Of a stretch of 64,000 nucleotides of DNA, positions 22,481 through 34,821 are shown one piece after another. The stretch spans positions 3,903,851-3,967,850 of the forward strand of contig NC_089221.1 in the NCBI RefSeq assembly GCF_963924675.1, in the 5' to 3' direction. Position 1 is the stretch's first letter, and the number at the start of each line of letters is the position of its first letter. The position numbers and the translations under genes are program-made. The DNA comes from Phocoena phocoena. Lineage: Eukaryota; Chordata; Mammalia; Artiodactyla; Phocoenidae. The notes beneath the pieces were generated by a model. The model did not search any database and was not told the origin of the DNA. It was given only the letters and a program-made list of their open reading frames with translations.

Positions 22481-22860
22481 CTAAAAAAAAAAAAAAAAAA
22501 AAAATGTTTCTGAAGAACCTAAGGGCCAGACAGGAATAAAGACGCAGACATAGAGAATGGACTTGAGGACATGGGGAGAGGGCAGCATAAGCTGGGAAGA
22601 AGTGAGAGAGTGTCAATGACATATATGTACTACCAAATGTAAACTAGATAGCTGATGGGAAGCAGCTGCATAGCACAGAGAGATCAGCTCGGTGCTTTGT
22701 GGCCACCTAGAGGGATGGAATAGGGAGGGTGGGAGGGAGACACAAGTGGGAAGGGATATTGAGATATATGTGTACGTATAGCTGATTCACTTTGTTATAC
22801 AGCAGCAACTAACACAACAATGTAAAGCAATTGTACTCCAATAAACATGTTAAAAAAAAG

Positions 22861-23297
22861 CAGTATGATACTAGAAATCTATTACCGAAAGGAAAATAGG
22901 AGGAACACAAACACGTGGAGACCAAACAACATTGTACTAAAAAAACAATGGGTCGATAAAAAAATCACAAAATACCTTGAGACAAATGAAAGTGGAAATA
23001 CAACTTTTCAAAGTCTATTGGATACTTCAAAAGCAGTTCTAAGAAGGAAGTTTATAGAGACACATGCCTACCTAAAGAAACAAGAAAAATCTCCAATAAA
23101 CAACCTAACTACCATCTATGAGTATTAGAAAAAGAACAAAGCCCAAAGTCAGCAGAAGGAAGGAAATAATAAAGATCAGAGAGGAAATAGAGACAAAAAA
23201 TAGTAGAAAAGATGAGTGAAAACAATAGCTGTTTTTATTTAAATGTAAATAAAGTTGACACCAATTTTTACCAAGCTCATTAAGAAGAGAGAGAGAG
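22861..23297 (+). mobile_element. Ancient L1, part 3: ORF2 between endonuclease and RT
   Basis: Picks up the old L1 exactly where part 2 stopped. The frame 22847-23128 shows SLLDTSKAVLRRKFIETHAY and LKKQEKSPINNLTTI, which correspond to the conserved [10 protein letters not shown] and KKQE..INNL region between the endonuclease and RT domains. Confidence 0.92.
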
Positions 23298-23510
23298 GGC
23301 TTCCCTGGTGGTGCAGTGGTTGAGAGTCTGCCTGCCAATGCAGGGGACACGGGTTCATGCCCTGGTCCGGGAAGATCCCACATGCCACAGAGCAGCTGGG
23401 CCCGTGAGCTGTGGCTGCTGAGCCTGTGCGTCTGGAGCCTGTGCTCTGCAGTGGGAGAGGCCACAACAGTGAGAGGTCCATGTACCACAAAAAAAAAAAA
23501 AAAAAAAAAA
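23298..23510 (+). mobile_element. CHR-2 SINE inserted in the ancient L1
   Basis: Full copy beginning GGCTTCCCTGGTGGTGCAG with a long poly(A). The target-site duplication is a GA-rich AAGAGAGAGAGAG at about 23285-23297 and 23511-23523. Because the duplicated site is a simple repeat its exact length is uncertain. Confidence 0.95.
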
Positions 23511-26500
23511 AAGAGAGAGAGAACCCAAATAAACAAAATAATAAATAAAATAGAAAAAATAGCTGATACCACAGAGGTACAAATAACTTGAAAGACAAAG
23601 TATCAAAACCATATATAGATAATCTGAATAGAACTTAAGTAACACTGTATCATTAAATAAATTAATAATTTAAATTTTTCAAAAGAAAAAATAGTACCCA
23701 AGTGGTTTCATAGGGAAATTCTACCATGTATTTAAGGAAGAAATACACTGCTTCTCTACAATTTCTTCCAGGAAATAGAAGCTGATGGAATATTTCTTAA
23801 ATCATTCTATTGGGCCAGTATTACTCTATAATAACCAAATAAAGACATTACAGGAAAGTTTAACTACAGACAATAGGTCTCATCATCATAGATATAAAAA
23901 AAAAAACTCAACATATGTTAGCAAATCAAATCCAACACTGTATACAAAAAAGTAATACTCATAACCAAGTTGTTCTCTAATTGTGCAAGGCTGATTCAGC
24001 ATTTTTTAAATCAATCAATCTAATCCATCATATCAACACTAAAGAAAAAATGCACATCAATTTTTAAAAATAATTTATTTAATAAAATCCAACATTCATG
24101 ATAAAAACTCCCAGCAAAGTAGAAATAGAATGGAGCTTTCCCAATTTGATAAAGAATTTCTACACACAATCTGTATCCAGCACCATACCTAATGAGAAAC
24201 TAGATTCTTTTCCCACAAAATTGTGAACAAAACAAAGACGACCTCTATCATTATTCCTGTCCAACATTTGGACTGGAGGTCATAGCTAATGAAATAAAAT
24301 ATGACAAGGAAATAAAAGTGATAGAGATTGGAAGGAAAGGTGTAAAACTTCCTTTATTTGAAGATTACATAATTTCATATGTAGAAAATCTCAAATAATT
24401 GACCCCCCAAAATGTCCTGGAGCTAGAAGTGAACATAACAAGGTTGCAAGATACAAGATTAATATAAAAGCTCAATTGCTCTCCTGCATGCTCACAAAAA
24501 TCAAGTGGAATTTAATTTTTTTTAATGTATATCATTTTCAATAGCACCAAAAAATAAAAGACTTAGGTATAAATCTAACAAAATACATACAAAATCTATT
24601 TGTAGAAAACAAAAACTCTGATGAAAGAAGTCTAAGAAAACCTCAGGAAATGAGCTCACATTCTATGTTCACAGATTGGAAGACAATGTTATTAAGATGT
24701 TTATTGTTCTCAAATTTATCTATAGATTCAAAGCTATTCCATTCAAAATCCCAGCAAGTATTTTGTAGACAACAGTAAATTGATTCTCAAGTTTACGTGG
24801 AAAGGTAAAAAACCTAGAATACCAACACAATACTGAAAAAGAAGAAGAAAGTTGGAGAACTCAGACTACCTTATTTTAAATCTTACTAAATAAGATTTAA
24901 ATACATCTTTATTTATAGCTAAATAAAGCTATAACAAGATAGCATGATAATGGTAAAAGGATATTTAGACCAAAGTAACCGAATAGAGAGCCTATAAATA
25001 AGCTCACATAAATATAGTGAACTAATTTTTTTAAAAGAATCAAAGACAATACAATGGTGAAAGAATGGTCTTTTCAACACAGAGTGCTAGAATATTTGGA
25101 CATCTATATTTTAAAAAATTAACTTAGACACAGATCTTACACCTTTCCCCCAAATTAACTCAAAATATATCTTTGGCCTAAATGCATATCCAAAATTATA
25201 ATAGTTCTAGAAGAAAACATAGGAAAAAATCAATATTACTTTGGGTTTGGTGATGAGCTTTTAGATAGAATACCAAAAACACAATCCATGAAAGGGAAAA
25301 ATTGACAAGTTGGAGTTTATTATAACTAAAATCTGGTGTTCTGTAAAAGATATTTTTTTAAGAAAATCAAAATCAAAGCCACAGATGAGAAAAAATATTT
25401 TCAAAACACATAGCCAATAAAATACTTCATCCATAATGTATAAAGTATGCTTAATACTCAACTATAAGGAAACAAACAACCTAATTTTAAAATGTGCAAA
25501 TGATCACCTCACCAAAAAAGATATGCATATGGCACATAAACAAATAAAAAGATTTTCAACATCATTTGTCATTAGGGAATTCCAAATTAAAACAGCTATT
25601 AGATACTCCTGATTCTTATTAGAATGGCCAAAATCCCCCCTGTAACTGTTAGTGCCTGTTGCTGGTGAGTGTGTACCCTGACAGGAATTCTCATTCATTG
25701 CTAGTGGGAATGAAAAATGACACAGTTACTTTGGCAGACATTATAGCAATTTCTTACAAAACTAAACATAGTCTTACCATACAAACATGCAATCATATTC
25801 ATTGGTATTTACCCAACTTATCTGTCCTTCAATAGACCAATGGATAAATAAACTGTAGTACTTCCTTACAATGGAGGTTGGGGATCCCTGGACAGAAGGC
25901 ATAATGTGACAAAACATCTAACTATTACAAGTACAAGAAACAATCTTACCAAAGGGAATGAGGGAGAATCATTTTGCCCTAAGTAACTATAGATATTAGT
26001 GGAATCTGTAAAAATAAAGACAAAAAAAAAATTAGAGTATTGTACAATAATTGATAAACTTATTTCACTTGGGGGTACAGGCTAACAAATATGCTACTGA
26101 TCTACATGTGTACTGGAACTGAGTAATTAAGGGAAGGGGTGGCAAATACTAGGAGCAAGCTTTCTCACTATTGAAGTAGAAAGTTACAGATAAGCGAGGG
26201 GAGGGGAATAGAATGACCCATGAGGTAATGGATTAGAGTCTAAAGTATCCATATAAATTCACATTTAGCATTATTAGAAGCAGATGGCTACATATAGAAA
26301 TACAGACATTTGTATATTCAATAGTTAAAATACACACATATATTTCCTTGCTATGTTAGCTGAGAGCATAAAGAAGCAACAGCATCTCAGTGGCAACCAA
26401 TATGTCTGGCTTTCAGATGATGGTTTCTACGTCCACTCTCTGATAAAAGAAGCAGGGCTGCTTGTAAAGATGGCTGATTTTATGACTGTGACTGGAAATA

Positions 26501-26830
26501 TATATTAAAAATAATAGCTTGGAGCCTCCTGTAGTACCAGAAAGTAAGGGATTTCTCAAAAACAAACAAACAAGCAAACAAACAATATGCACGGTTGATG
26601 GGGGTATGTCTAAGTAATGCTGGAGCCAAAAAGTTCCTGAAAAAGTTCCCTGTGGCCAAAGTCGAAGCAGCAAAATAAATACAGTAGTCTTGGATTATAA
26701 TCCAAAGTATAAAATAAATATCCATGAGCCCATACTGAAATAAATAAAGGATTACATAAATAAATAAATGGGGGAAGAATAGGCAAATATCTCATGCAGA
26801 AGAACTCCAAATAATTTATGTGGATACTTG
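23511..26830 (+). mobile_element. Ancient L1, part 4: ORF2 RT and C-terminus, start of 3' UTR
   Basis: The RT region is recognisable as diverged text, for example 'gaaattctaccatgtattta' and 'caagttgttctctaattgtg', and the C-terminal region around 25740-25880 includes 'accaatggataaataaactg'. From about 25885 it passes into the long 3' UTR of the old L1M group. Stops and indels occur throughout; the catalytic box is not preserved, and near 24360 it reads EDYIISYVEN in place of the FADDMI type. Confidence 0.82.
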
Positions 26831-27180
26831 CTTTAAGCTGAATGTTTATGTCTCCCTAAAATTCATATATTAAAACCTAACTTTCAGTGTGTTGATAACA
26901 AGAGATGGGGACTTTAGGAGGTGATTAAGTCATGAGCACTCTGATAAAAATGGACCCAGAGAGCACCCTTGCTCCTTCTGCCCTGTGAAGACACAAGGAA
27001 GATTGCCATCTATGGACAAGGAAGCAAGCCCTCACCAGACACGGGGTCTGACAGAACCTTGATCTCAGACTTCCCAGCCTCCAGAACAATGAGAAGTAAA
27101 TGTGTTGTTTACAGGCCACCCAGTCTAACTTTTTTGTTGTTGTTATAGCAGCAGGCTAAGACAGACTAAGAACAGACTAA
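26831..27180 (+). mobile_element. MST/MLT1-type MaLR LTR, inside the ancient L1 3' UTR
   Basis: Matches 'aaattcatatattaaaacct', 'ggaggtgattaagtcatgag', 'gccctcaccagacacggggt', 'cttgatctcagacttcccag', 'ctccagaacaatgagaagta' and 'gttatagcagcaggctaaga'. The 3' edge shows a short repeated 'acagactaagaacagact' so the exact end is unclear. It interrupts the old L1 3' UTR. Confidence 0.88.
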
Positions 27181-27820
27181 GACAATACTCCACTTTTAAA
27201 TGATAACATCCCACTCTGTAAGTGTGAGCTTTACATAGTGACTCCCTTCCAAAGAGTATAGTATGGAACGGGGAAGAAGACCTTGGCAGTGGAGAAACTT
27301 GACACACACTCCCTCAGCGAGGAAATCATGGTCAACACCAACAGTGATACATCAGGTTGATAGTATAAACTCTTACTATGAGAGGATGAAAATGGTACTT
27401 CGTCTCCAGAGCCTTCCTCCTCAAATACCATAATCTTAGTCCAATCACAAGAAAAGTATCAGAGGAATCCCACTTCATGGACATTCTGAACAGAACTCAA
27501 ACTGTCAGGCTGCCAAAAAACAAGGAAAGCCTGAGAAACTGTCACAGCAAAGAAGAGACATGTCTATTAAATACAGTGTGGTATCTAGGATGGGATCCTG
27601 GAATACAGAAAAGACACTGAGTAAAAACTAAGGCAGTCTGAATTTGGGGTATGCACTTTAGTTAGTAACAATGTATCTATACTGGTTTATTAATTGTAAC
27701 AAATTATGGTACTGAGGTAAAATGTTAATAAGAAGGGAAACTGGTTGTCAGGTATATGGGAACTCTCAGTATTACCTTAACAATTGTTCTGTAATTTTAA
27801 AACTATTCTAAAATAAAACA
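27181..27820 (+). mobile_element. Ancient L1, part 5: end of 3' UTR
   Basis: Ends like the L1M 3' UTR: 'gatgggatcctggaatacag', 'aaaactaaggcagtctgaat', 'gtttattaattgtaacaaat', 'gtatatgggaactctcagta' and 'taaaactattctaaaataaa'. The AATAAA near 27812 is probably its poly(A) signal. Confidence 0.82.
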
Positions 27821-28295
27821 TGTATTCATTAATGAAGAGGACACCTCTAAAAAATTGGATACTTATGCCAAAGAGACTGAGGTAACCAGGAAGAATCTTT
27901 TAGGACAGAAAATAATGTCATTTTGACTATTTAATTCTCCAAGTAGAAAGATACTTAAGGAAAATTTGGGGGTTTGATATTAAAATAAAAAAAGATTTTA
28001 TCTGTGTATGACTGAATCATAGCATATAATTTCAACTAAACTAAGTTTACTTTATAGAACATTCTTATTCCAAAATGAGGTAACAAGCAAAAAGATATTT
28101 CTTACTAGGTTTAGTTTAGAAAACTCTTTAGACACATGCAATCTATTTATTTATTAAAGTAAATAATAAATATTAAAAATAATAAAGTGATTTACAATCA
28201 TCTTTACCTCTTTGTGTTAGTTCTACTAGAACTGTAATTAGTGCCTCTCCAATTATTCTTTTTGTTAAGTGTTTTCTGCATAATCCAATCATTGC
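27821..28295. other. Unique AT-rich sequence
   Basis: No repeat or gene recognised. Confidence 0.5.
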
Positions 28296-28331
<36 letters not shown>

Positions 28332-28332
28332 A
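28296..28332. repeat. (CAT)12 microsatellite
   Basis: About twelve uninterrupted CAT units, bordering a MIR. Confidence 0.97.
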
Positions 28333-28558
28333 ACAAACACTTCTATGAGGTCTACATGAGTCAGGCACTGTTCTTAGGGTTTATATAACTAATTCTATTA
28401 ATCAATTCAAACATTCTAACAGGTGTATTCTGTGTGGAAACTGAGACACAGGTATGCTGGGTAGATTTCCAGGTAGTACAGTTAGTGATGGAGCCTGGAT
28501 TCATCTTCAGCTGTTCTGTTCTAGAGTACATATGTGTATCCACCGTGCAATGCCACCT
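28333..28558 (-). repeat. MIR SINE
   Basis: On the plus strand it reads as antisense MIR: 'gagtcaggcactgttcttag', 'aactgagacacaggtatgct', 'cagttagtgatggagcctgg' and 'attcatcttcagctgttctg'. The conserved core is clear. Confidence 0.85.
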
Positions 28559-29394
28559 TCCATGATCCCCCAAATGGCAGGATGCTGATCCTTTGGAAAG
28601 CAAGGTGTCTGTCACTAGTTGGCCACAGTATGAGTGAGTCTGGAAAAAGCACCTTTTACTTTTGTTCTGTGACGAATAACAAACAATCTGGGATTTCTTG
28701 AACTGGATCAATTACTAGAGCATGGCAGGACTTCGGGTACACATGAGCTGTGTCGGAGTGTAATCTCATCCACTTAGCCCTAAAGCAATGGGCATGAGAC
28801 TCTTAGAGAGTCGTGCCGGGTCTGCTTCTCTCAGTGACTCCATCACCAGAAAAGCATGTGTTGACAGCTGGTGGAATGTGTTAGTTCAAAGGAAATAATA
28901 ATAAAAGGCAGGGGAAAAGAAGGCAAATGTGCATTCTCCAATTATTTACTTGCCACATGTGTTAAATAATTGTGATATGTTTGTCTTCATGTTTTGTTAC
29001 TAGGAACTTTTACCTTATCTCCAAAGAATAGAAGACAGCCAAGTCACAACAGTCTTGCCTCTTTCTGAATAAGTCATTTATGAGCAGTGAGTGTAATGCT
29101 GACTCTGACTATATTAGCAGCATATCCTGGCTACTTAAAAACTGGGAAATAGCTTCCAGACACTTAATCACTAGCAGACTGGTTCTACTTGAAAAGACAT
29201 TGTAAGTGATACTTGTTACCCTGCATGTCCGGGCTCTGCAGGACAAAACCATCCTCCTAGACTGACAACCAGTCACTCTGGAGAAGGTTTGTCTCATCAC
29301 TCAAATTCTGAAAAGCTGTTTGCCAATTTTGAAAGAATCAATCTCTTCATCAATTCAAAGAGCCAGTCAAAAAATGATCTTACACTCTTCTGAG
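28559..29394. other. Unique sequence, no gene seen
   Basis: No repeat or gene recognised. A 63-codon minus-strand frame (29109-29300) has no known motif. Confidence 0.5.
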
Positions 29395-29595
29395 AATCAG
29401 AACAGCATAAAGGGGCACATTTGGGCTTTGGAGTAAGAATGTGAATGGTAACTCTAACACTTACTAATGGAGACTAACCATTTCATATCCCTGAGTCTCG
29501 ACCATCTCTTCCAAGTGTTTGGTATGCTAAACTACACTCTGTAGAGTGATGTGAGACTTAAACATGTATGGAACTAGTCAGCTCTGATCATAGAC
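29395..29595 (+). repeat. MIR SINE, diverged
   Basis: Follows MIR from 'tttgggctttggagtaagaa' through 'taactctaacacttactaat' to 'gtagagtgatgtgagactta'. Diverged but in the right order. Confidence 0.6.
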
Positions 29596-30029
29596 ATGAA
29601 TCCAGTTTTATTTATTTATATTGCTCTCTGCACCACACCCTCAGATAATTGAGATAGAGTTAAATCCAGTTGAATCTCAGTAGTAGGATAACCTCAGAGT
29701 AGTACTTGGAACCAGCACTTGAGGGAGACAGAATTATTGTCATGTGACAGAGAAACAAGCCAATTCATGGGTGATCTTGAGATCTTCTCACTTACTCTAA
29801 GGAGAAGCACAGCTCCCTTCCCCTGGTTGAAACTTGAACAGAAGTATGTTGATAGGTGGGAACAGCTACTTGGAGTGGGAATGCATTTTCTTAGAACAGT
29901 CTGGAAAAAAAAAAAGTTTGCAAGATAATCAAAAGCCAAGCCAAAGAGCGTCCTAAAAAATGTCACCCTATGTGATCTGGATGGCAGCATCAGGACCACT
30001 CTTGATATCTACTGAACTCTTGTGGTAGT
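29596..30029. other. Unique sequence
   Basis: No repeat or gene recognised. Overlapping open frames at 29694-29999 (minus) and 29719-29928 (plus) have no known motif. Confidence 0.5.
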
Positions 30030-30230
30030 TCATTCTTTGCGTGCCTTCTCACATAAAATCTCACGACTGCTCTCTGAGAGGCAGTCACCATTCCCACTTG
30101 GCAGGTGAGCAACCTGAAGCACCACAAGGCAGAGCATCTGTCCAAGTTCACATCAGTGTGGAAGACAGCCCAGCCCTGCCCACAGCAGCAACCTGAGCCC
30201 CTAATCCATGTGCTCCCCTACTGCCAGCAT
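30030..30230 (-). repeat. MIR SINE
   Basis: Antisense MIR: 'cacttggcaggtgagcaacc', 'gcaccacaaggcagagcatc', 'tgtccaagttcacatcagtg' and 'ctaatccatgtgctccccta'. It accounts for most of the open frame at 30105-30320. Confidence 0.78.
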
Positions 30231-30950
30231 TCCCCAAGCTCTGAGCATTGGGAGGACAGTGAAATGACTTATTTAGATTTACTTAACTGTAGCCCAGCAG
30301 CCCCGGCTGCCAAATCATAAATATTTGTTAGATGAATGCTTTCTAGCTTGTAACAATTTGACCCAGCCAGTGTCATGATGAAAAGGGTGCTTGGGGAGCA
30401 TTAGTCTGATAGAGTGCAGGTTGGTTGGACCAGAAATATGAGAGTGGAGATGAGTACCAGAAAGACGTCTTTGGGGACTATTACAGTGGACTGGTGTGAT
30501 AATATCTGAGGAAGTCAGGGAGCTTAACTCTTCTTTCTCCATTGCATGTAACATCCCTTATAGAAGCCACAGAGCCTACCACACTGGACCACTTTGCATA
30601 ATCATTGTCCGCTTTCCATATCTTACGGCATCTTTTCTCTGTGGAGTTGGAGACCCTTCTGCTTTACTAGTGGGTTCCTCAGTGATGGGCATTCATTCCA
30701 GCAGCTCTCTGAAATGGTCATAAGGAGATGCCATTACTGACTAAAGAAGGCCATTTTTATGCTACAGATCCTACTTCTTAAGTGTATATCTAAGTTCGTT
30801 ATGAGGTTAGTTCTTACATAATTGTATGTGTCTTATTATGACTCTGCACATCGGACTACTTGCATTGTCTTACAGAATACACAAAAAGTCTTGACTACCG
30901 TATAGTAGTTCTTTCCACTTAAGGCTTCTGAAAATACATATCCATTCGTG
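30231..30950. other. Unique sequence
   Basis: No repeat or gene recognised. Short frames at 30315-30554 (minus) and 30496-30723 (plus) have no known motif. Confidence 0.5.
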
Positions 30951-31080
30951 TATTCAACATATATTTATCATGTATCTACTATACAGCAGGCATTCTCTTT
31001 GATTCTAGTAGCAAAACAATGTCTCCGCTTATTAGAACCTACATTTTAGAGGGATGAACAAACCAAGAAGGAGTAATCCA
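30950..31080 (+). repeat. Ancient interspersed repeat, family uncertain
   Basis: Contains 'attcaacatatatttatcat', 'ctatacagcaggcattctct' and 'cctacattttagagggatga', which follow the common 'ttcaacaaatatttattgag...tgtgccaggca...gagcttacattctag' pattern. I cannot fix the family. Confidence 0.5.
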
Positions 31081-31124
31081 CTCATGCCTCTCTTTGCTTT
31101 AAGTATTCTATTCATTGTCATTTG

Positions 31125-31545
31125 ACTTAAGAAGAAATCTAAACTTGGCTTGGCCTGGAAGTTCCATCACTCATGCTGCTCTCTGAGCTCTCTACTTTAG
31201 CTCTTTCTTTTGAATCCAATTCTCAAGTCATCCTGAAAGGTATAGATTCTATTAAGTGTTCTGTATTCTCTTCTGAAATTTTCTATGCTTCTACCACTTC
31301 CAGGATATGGAGTAACTCCTCCTCCTTCATTGTTCACCAGCTGTTCATCTTTTAAGCCTAGATGGCAAGTCCTCTTCCAGAAAGTCTTCCCTAGAGTCCT
31401 AGCAACAATTCCAAGTGGACAGATAGTTCTCCTATCTTCTGCCATGACATTGGTGACAGGGTTTTATAATTACATCCTTTAAGGACAAGGATTTTGTTCT
31501 TTATCTCTGTAAACTCAGTGATGGGAACATAATGATATGTGCTTG
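31125..31545 (+). repeat. L2 LINE, 3' region
   Basis: Follows L2 in order: 'cttggcttggcctggaagtt', 'agatggcaagtcctcttcca', 'gaaagtcttccctagagtcc' and near the end 'taaggacaaggattttgttc' with 'tttatctctgtaaactcagt'. Confidence 0.65.
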
Positions 31546-31554
31546 GTTTATGTC

Positions 31555-31615
31555 TGCAGAAGGAAGGAAGGGAGGAAAGAGGGGAGTAAAAAAAGGAGGG
31601 GGAGGTGGATAAAGG
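31555..31615. repeat. GA-rich low-complexity tract
   Basis: Purine-rich run of GGAAGG and GGAGGA units on the plus strand. Confidence 0.85.
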
Positions 31616-31619
31616 GAAC

Positions 31620-33945
31620 AATTAGGTCTTATAACCATCCCTTGTCATTACTTTGCACTGTGATTAAGTGATTTTTCCTGTGGATCTGTTCTGTCCTTAT
31701 TTCAGTGATGACCAAACATGAGGTGGTTCCTGAACTCAAGTGATGGAAGCAGCAAATGAGAAAATGAGAGAAATATGGAAGAAATTAGAATGGAAGTATC
31801 AATAGTTGGTGACAGGTCCAACCATGAAATAAAAGGAAAAGTTTTCCTTGTCTTATGAATAGAAAAAACATACAAAAAGTGAAAGCAAGATCTTTTCACA
31901 GATATTTCATATTCTATTGGGTGAGAATTGGACGCTTGAGTTTTCCCATTTAAAGTATTCATAAGAACATAAAATATGCATTAATGTAGTCAAGCACAAG
32001 AAGCTTAACATAAATACATAAGAGAAACCACTGCCTTAAATTATTTTACAAATGTATAGACCATCCACAGTATTCCCCACAAACTTCAACACAGTAGATA
32101 TAGACTATGAATCGTAACTTTCCCAACATGGTTAACTCTTTGCCTACAATTCCTCCCTCTTCTCCCAACTTCAGATTCAGGGATGCTCCCCAGATCAAAG
32201 TGTGTATTTTCTTTTAAAGTACTTATGAGGGCTTGAGAAATCCATCAATTATGATGAGATTAAAAATGAAACCAAGGGAACCAAATATTCATCAACTTAC
32301 ATATTAAGTATTCAGTTGATGACATCTGTTTTGTGAGAATAAAAATAAGGTTGAGGAAGTCAGTGCAGCCTTATTCTAAAGATATAAGATGAGAGCCCTG
32401 GAAATATGGAAATATGAAGTCTTGGTAGATGGCACTCTGGCTGAAGATGCACTTGAGGAAAAGCTAGTCCTTGGTGAAGAAGAAGTCCTCAGAGGAATTG
32501 CCACATTCACTTCTTTCCATGAAGCTGGATACTGAGGTTGTGACTGTGTAAAGAATATAGAGACCTTTTACAGGAGCCAAGCCACATGCCTGGGAGATAT
32601 GGAGATCACCCTAGGGTGAATCTTCTTTTAGATTTAGATTTAGTTTTTTGCCAATCCTTGGGGAATCCATACAGACAGAATAATTCCCATGAGGATCCCA
32701 ATTTTGTTTGAAAATTCCTGCTCAAACTCCAGGTCTCAGAACACTCCTGAAGTCTTTCTGAGAAAAACAAATCAAAATCTAGCCAAAGATTTTCTTCTTT
32801 ATGAAGCAATGATTCTTACTAACTTCCACCACTCATATCTGTAATATCTGCACTACACCATTCATTTGGGCATATCTTTCCTAGGCTCATGTGGCATTGA
32901 AACTGGTATATTAACTAGCAAAACCCTAGGGAAGGAACCTCAGAGCACCCCTCCTTTTACCCTTTTATCTGGACTCATTGCATTTGCTTCCACTATTTGT
33001 AATAACTTGTATTATTAGAGGTTTTTTCAGTTTACACTGCTTTCAGATACATTATCTCAGCTGGTCTAAGGATTTGGCACAGTTTTTAGGCATAAGCAAA
33101 TATCTGGAGAACCCTGATTTATGAATATATCATTAACCCATCAACAAACAGCCACTGAGAAGCTACTGTAGGCCACAAACTGTATTGACTATATGGTATG
33201 ACCTGGGAGAAGTTGGAGAAGAAAAAAGCAACATATGATAACATGAGCTGAAAGACATTTCAAATTGGAGGATGAAACAAACATTCACAAGTATTCAAGT
33301 CTCAGGAGAAATACTAGTATTCTCTGAATTTTCATCCTTAACTATTTCTGTCATTTTTCTACACATTTTCTCCAGGTAAGGTGGTTCATCTTACCATGGT
33401 TGCACCTTCAACTTTAGAATAATGGTCCCAACATTATACAGCCCAAATCTCTCTGGCTAGGACTACTTTCAGAAAATCTTCTTCCTGAATGTCCTCTTGC
33501 TACTTCAAACTCAGCCTGTCAAATTGTGCATTAATTATTTCTCCCAAAATCTATCTTTTATTCTATATTCTCTTTCTAGATACTAGTTCCCCATTAACTA
33601 TCAGAAACCGTAGCTCTTTCCCACTACTTTCCTTATTAATCATCAAATCTTTTCAGTTCGACTTTTAAAACATGTTTATATACCATTTCTGTTTTTTGTT
33701 AAACCAGGACTTAACACTTAATGGTGTATGCTTAATAGAGTATGCCATTTATTACACCATTCATTTATTATTTTTTACATGTCCCTTGTTCATGCAATAT
33801 TGTGAACTCATAAGCTCTTGAGAACTCTACCTTATGGTCAGTATATGATCAGTACATGGAAGATAATAAGTAAATATCTGCTAAATGAAAGAAATGATGA
33901 CTGTGTAATGTTTTGTTTTATTGGGTTTTTTTGTTTGTTTTTTTC
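31620..33945. other. Unique AT-rich sequence
   Basis: No confident repeat or gene. A 49-codon plus-strand frame lies at 32389-32535 (starts MRALEIWKYE, ends at TGA after FHEAGY); its acidic middle is unlike the surroundings but is short enough to arise by chance. Several short L2-like stretches between 33470 and 33890 are too weak to call. Confidence 0.45.
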
Positions 33946-33947
33946 AT

Positions 33948-34574
33948 TGTGGTAGATGGAATTCTGAGACACCCTTACCATTTTCATTCCCTGGTGTTTG
34001 CACATTTTCACACATGTAAAACACTAATCTAAGTATCATTGTTAGGGATTTCGCTTAATATGTGATTAAGGTCCCAAGTAAGTTGAATTTAAGAGAAATA
34101 AATTATCTTTGTAGAGATGGACATAATCAGGTGAATGCTTAAGAGGAACTAAGGTCTTCCTGACAGAAGAGGTTTCAAGGAATGATAGGAATTTGATAAG
34201 AGAGAGGTCTTCCATTTGGTGCTTTAAAGATGGAAGGGGTCACATGGTGAGGGATGTGGATGGCTTCTACGAGCTGAGAATGGGTCCCAGCTCACAGCCA
34301 ACAGGGGAGTAGAAACCTCAGTTCTACAACCATAATGAACAAAACTCTGCAAACAATATGAATAAATTTGGAAGTAACTTCTTCCCCAGAGATTCCAGAA
34401 AGGAACATAGTACACTTGACACCTTGACTTCAGTCTCATAAGTATCTGAGAAGAGAATCCTGCCATACTTTGCCCAGACTTCTGATCTAGGGAACTGTGA
34501 GCTGAAAAATGGTAGTTTTTTTTAAGCTATTGAGTTTCTGGTAATTTGTTATGCAGTAAAAGAAAACTAACACA
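33948..34574 (+). mobile_element. MaLR/ERVL-type LTR, solo
   Basis: Has the LTR order seen in MLT1-like elements: 'gattaaggtcccaagtaagt', 'catggtgagggatgtggatg', 'tacgagctgagaatgggtcc', 'cagttctacaaccataatga', 'agtaacttcttccccagaga', 'gacaccttgacttcagtctc' and 'ttctggtaatttgttatgca' ending 'gaaaactaacaca'. It is longer than most MLT1 LTRs, so the exact family is open. Confidence 0.72.
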
Positions 34575-34821
34575 CTTTACTTCTAATTTTGCAAGTCTTG
34601 ACAAGGACAATACTTGTACTTGAAAATACCAAGGTATGTCTTAGAATTCAATGCAGGCTGTATATACCTAATCCTCAGTTCCTCAGCAAGGATGCTCTAT
34701 ATAATTGCAAAGAATGCTTTGAGTTACTAAAAATTCATATTATTAAGAACAATTGAAAAATGTTAAAATATAAATGGTTAATATTTATGACACTCTACCC
34801 AATTATTAAAAACAATATGTA
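34575..34821. other. AT-rich unique sequence before the L1
   Basis: No repeat recognised apart from the L1 target-site copy at its end (34805-34821). Confidence 0.5.

Larger units (their letters stand above)
20849..22860 (+). mobile_element. Younger L1 with both ends but a large internal deletion
   Basis: Begins with a true L1 5' end (GAGAGGTCCTTCAAGATGG) and ends with a true 3' end (CCAATAAACATG plus A run). Between about 20849 and 21665 it carries 5' UTR and the start of ORF1; at about 21670 it jumps straight to the last part of ORF2. Most of ORF1 and ORF2, roughly 4 kb, is absent. The 5' UTR is also short, lacking the roughly 1.3-kb middle part found in the other two full L1s. The target-site duplication is CAGTATG at 20842-20848 and 22861-22867. 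A SINE sits inside at 21825-22031. Confidence 0.93.

Noticed and set aside
28296..28332. CRISPR-like or regularly spaced repeat
   Set aside because: It is a simple trinucleotide repeat without spacers; nothing in the window looks prokaryotic.
32389..32535. 49-codon open frame with an acidic middle
   Set aside because: Too short to separate from chance (roughly one in ten random stretches of this length lack a stop), and no known domain.
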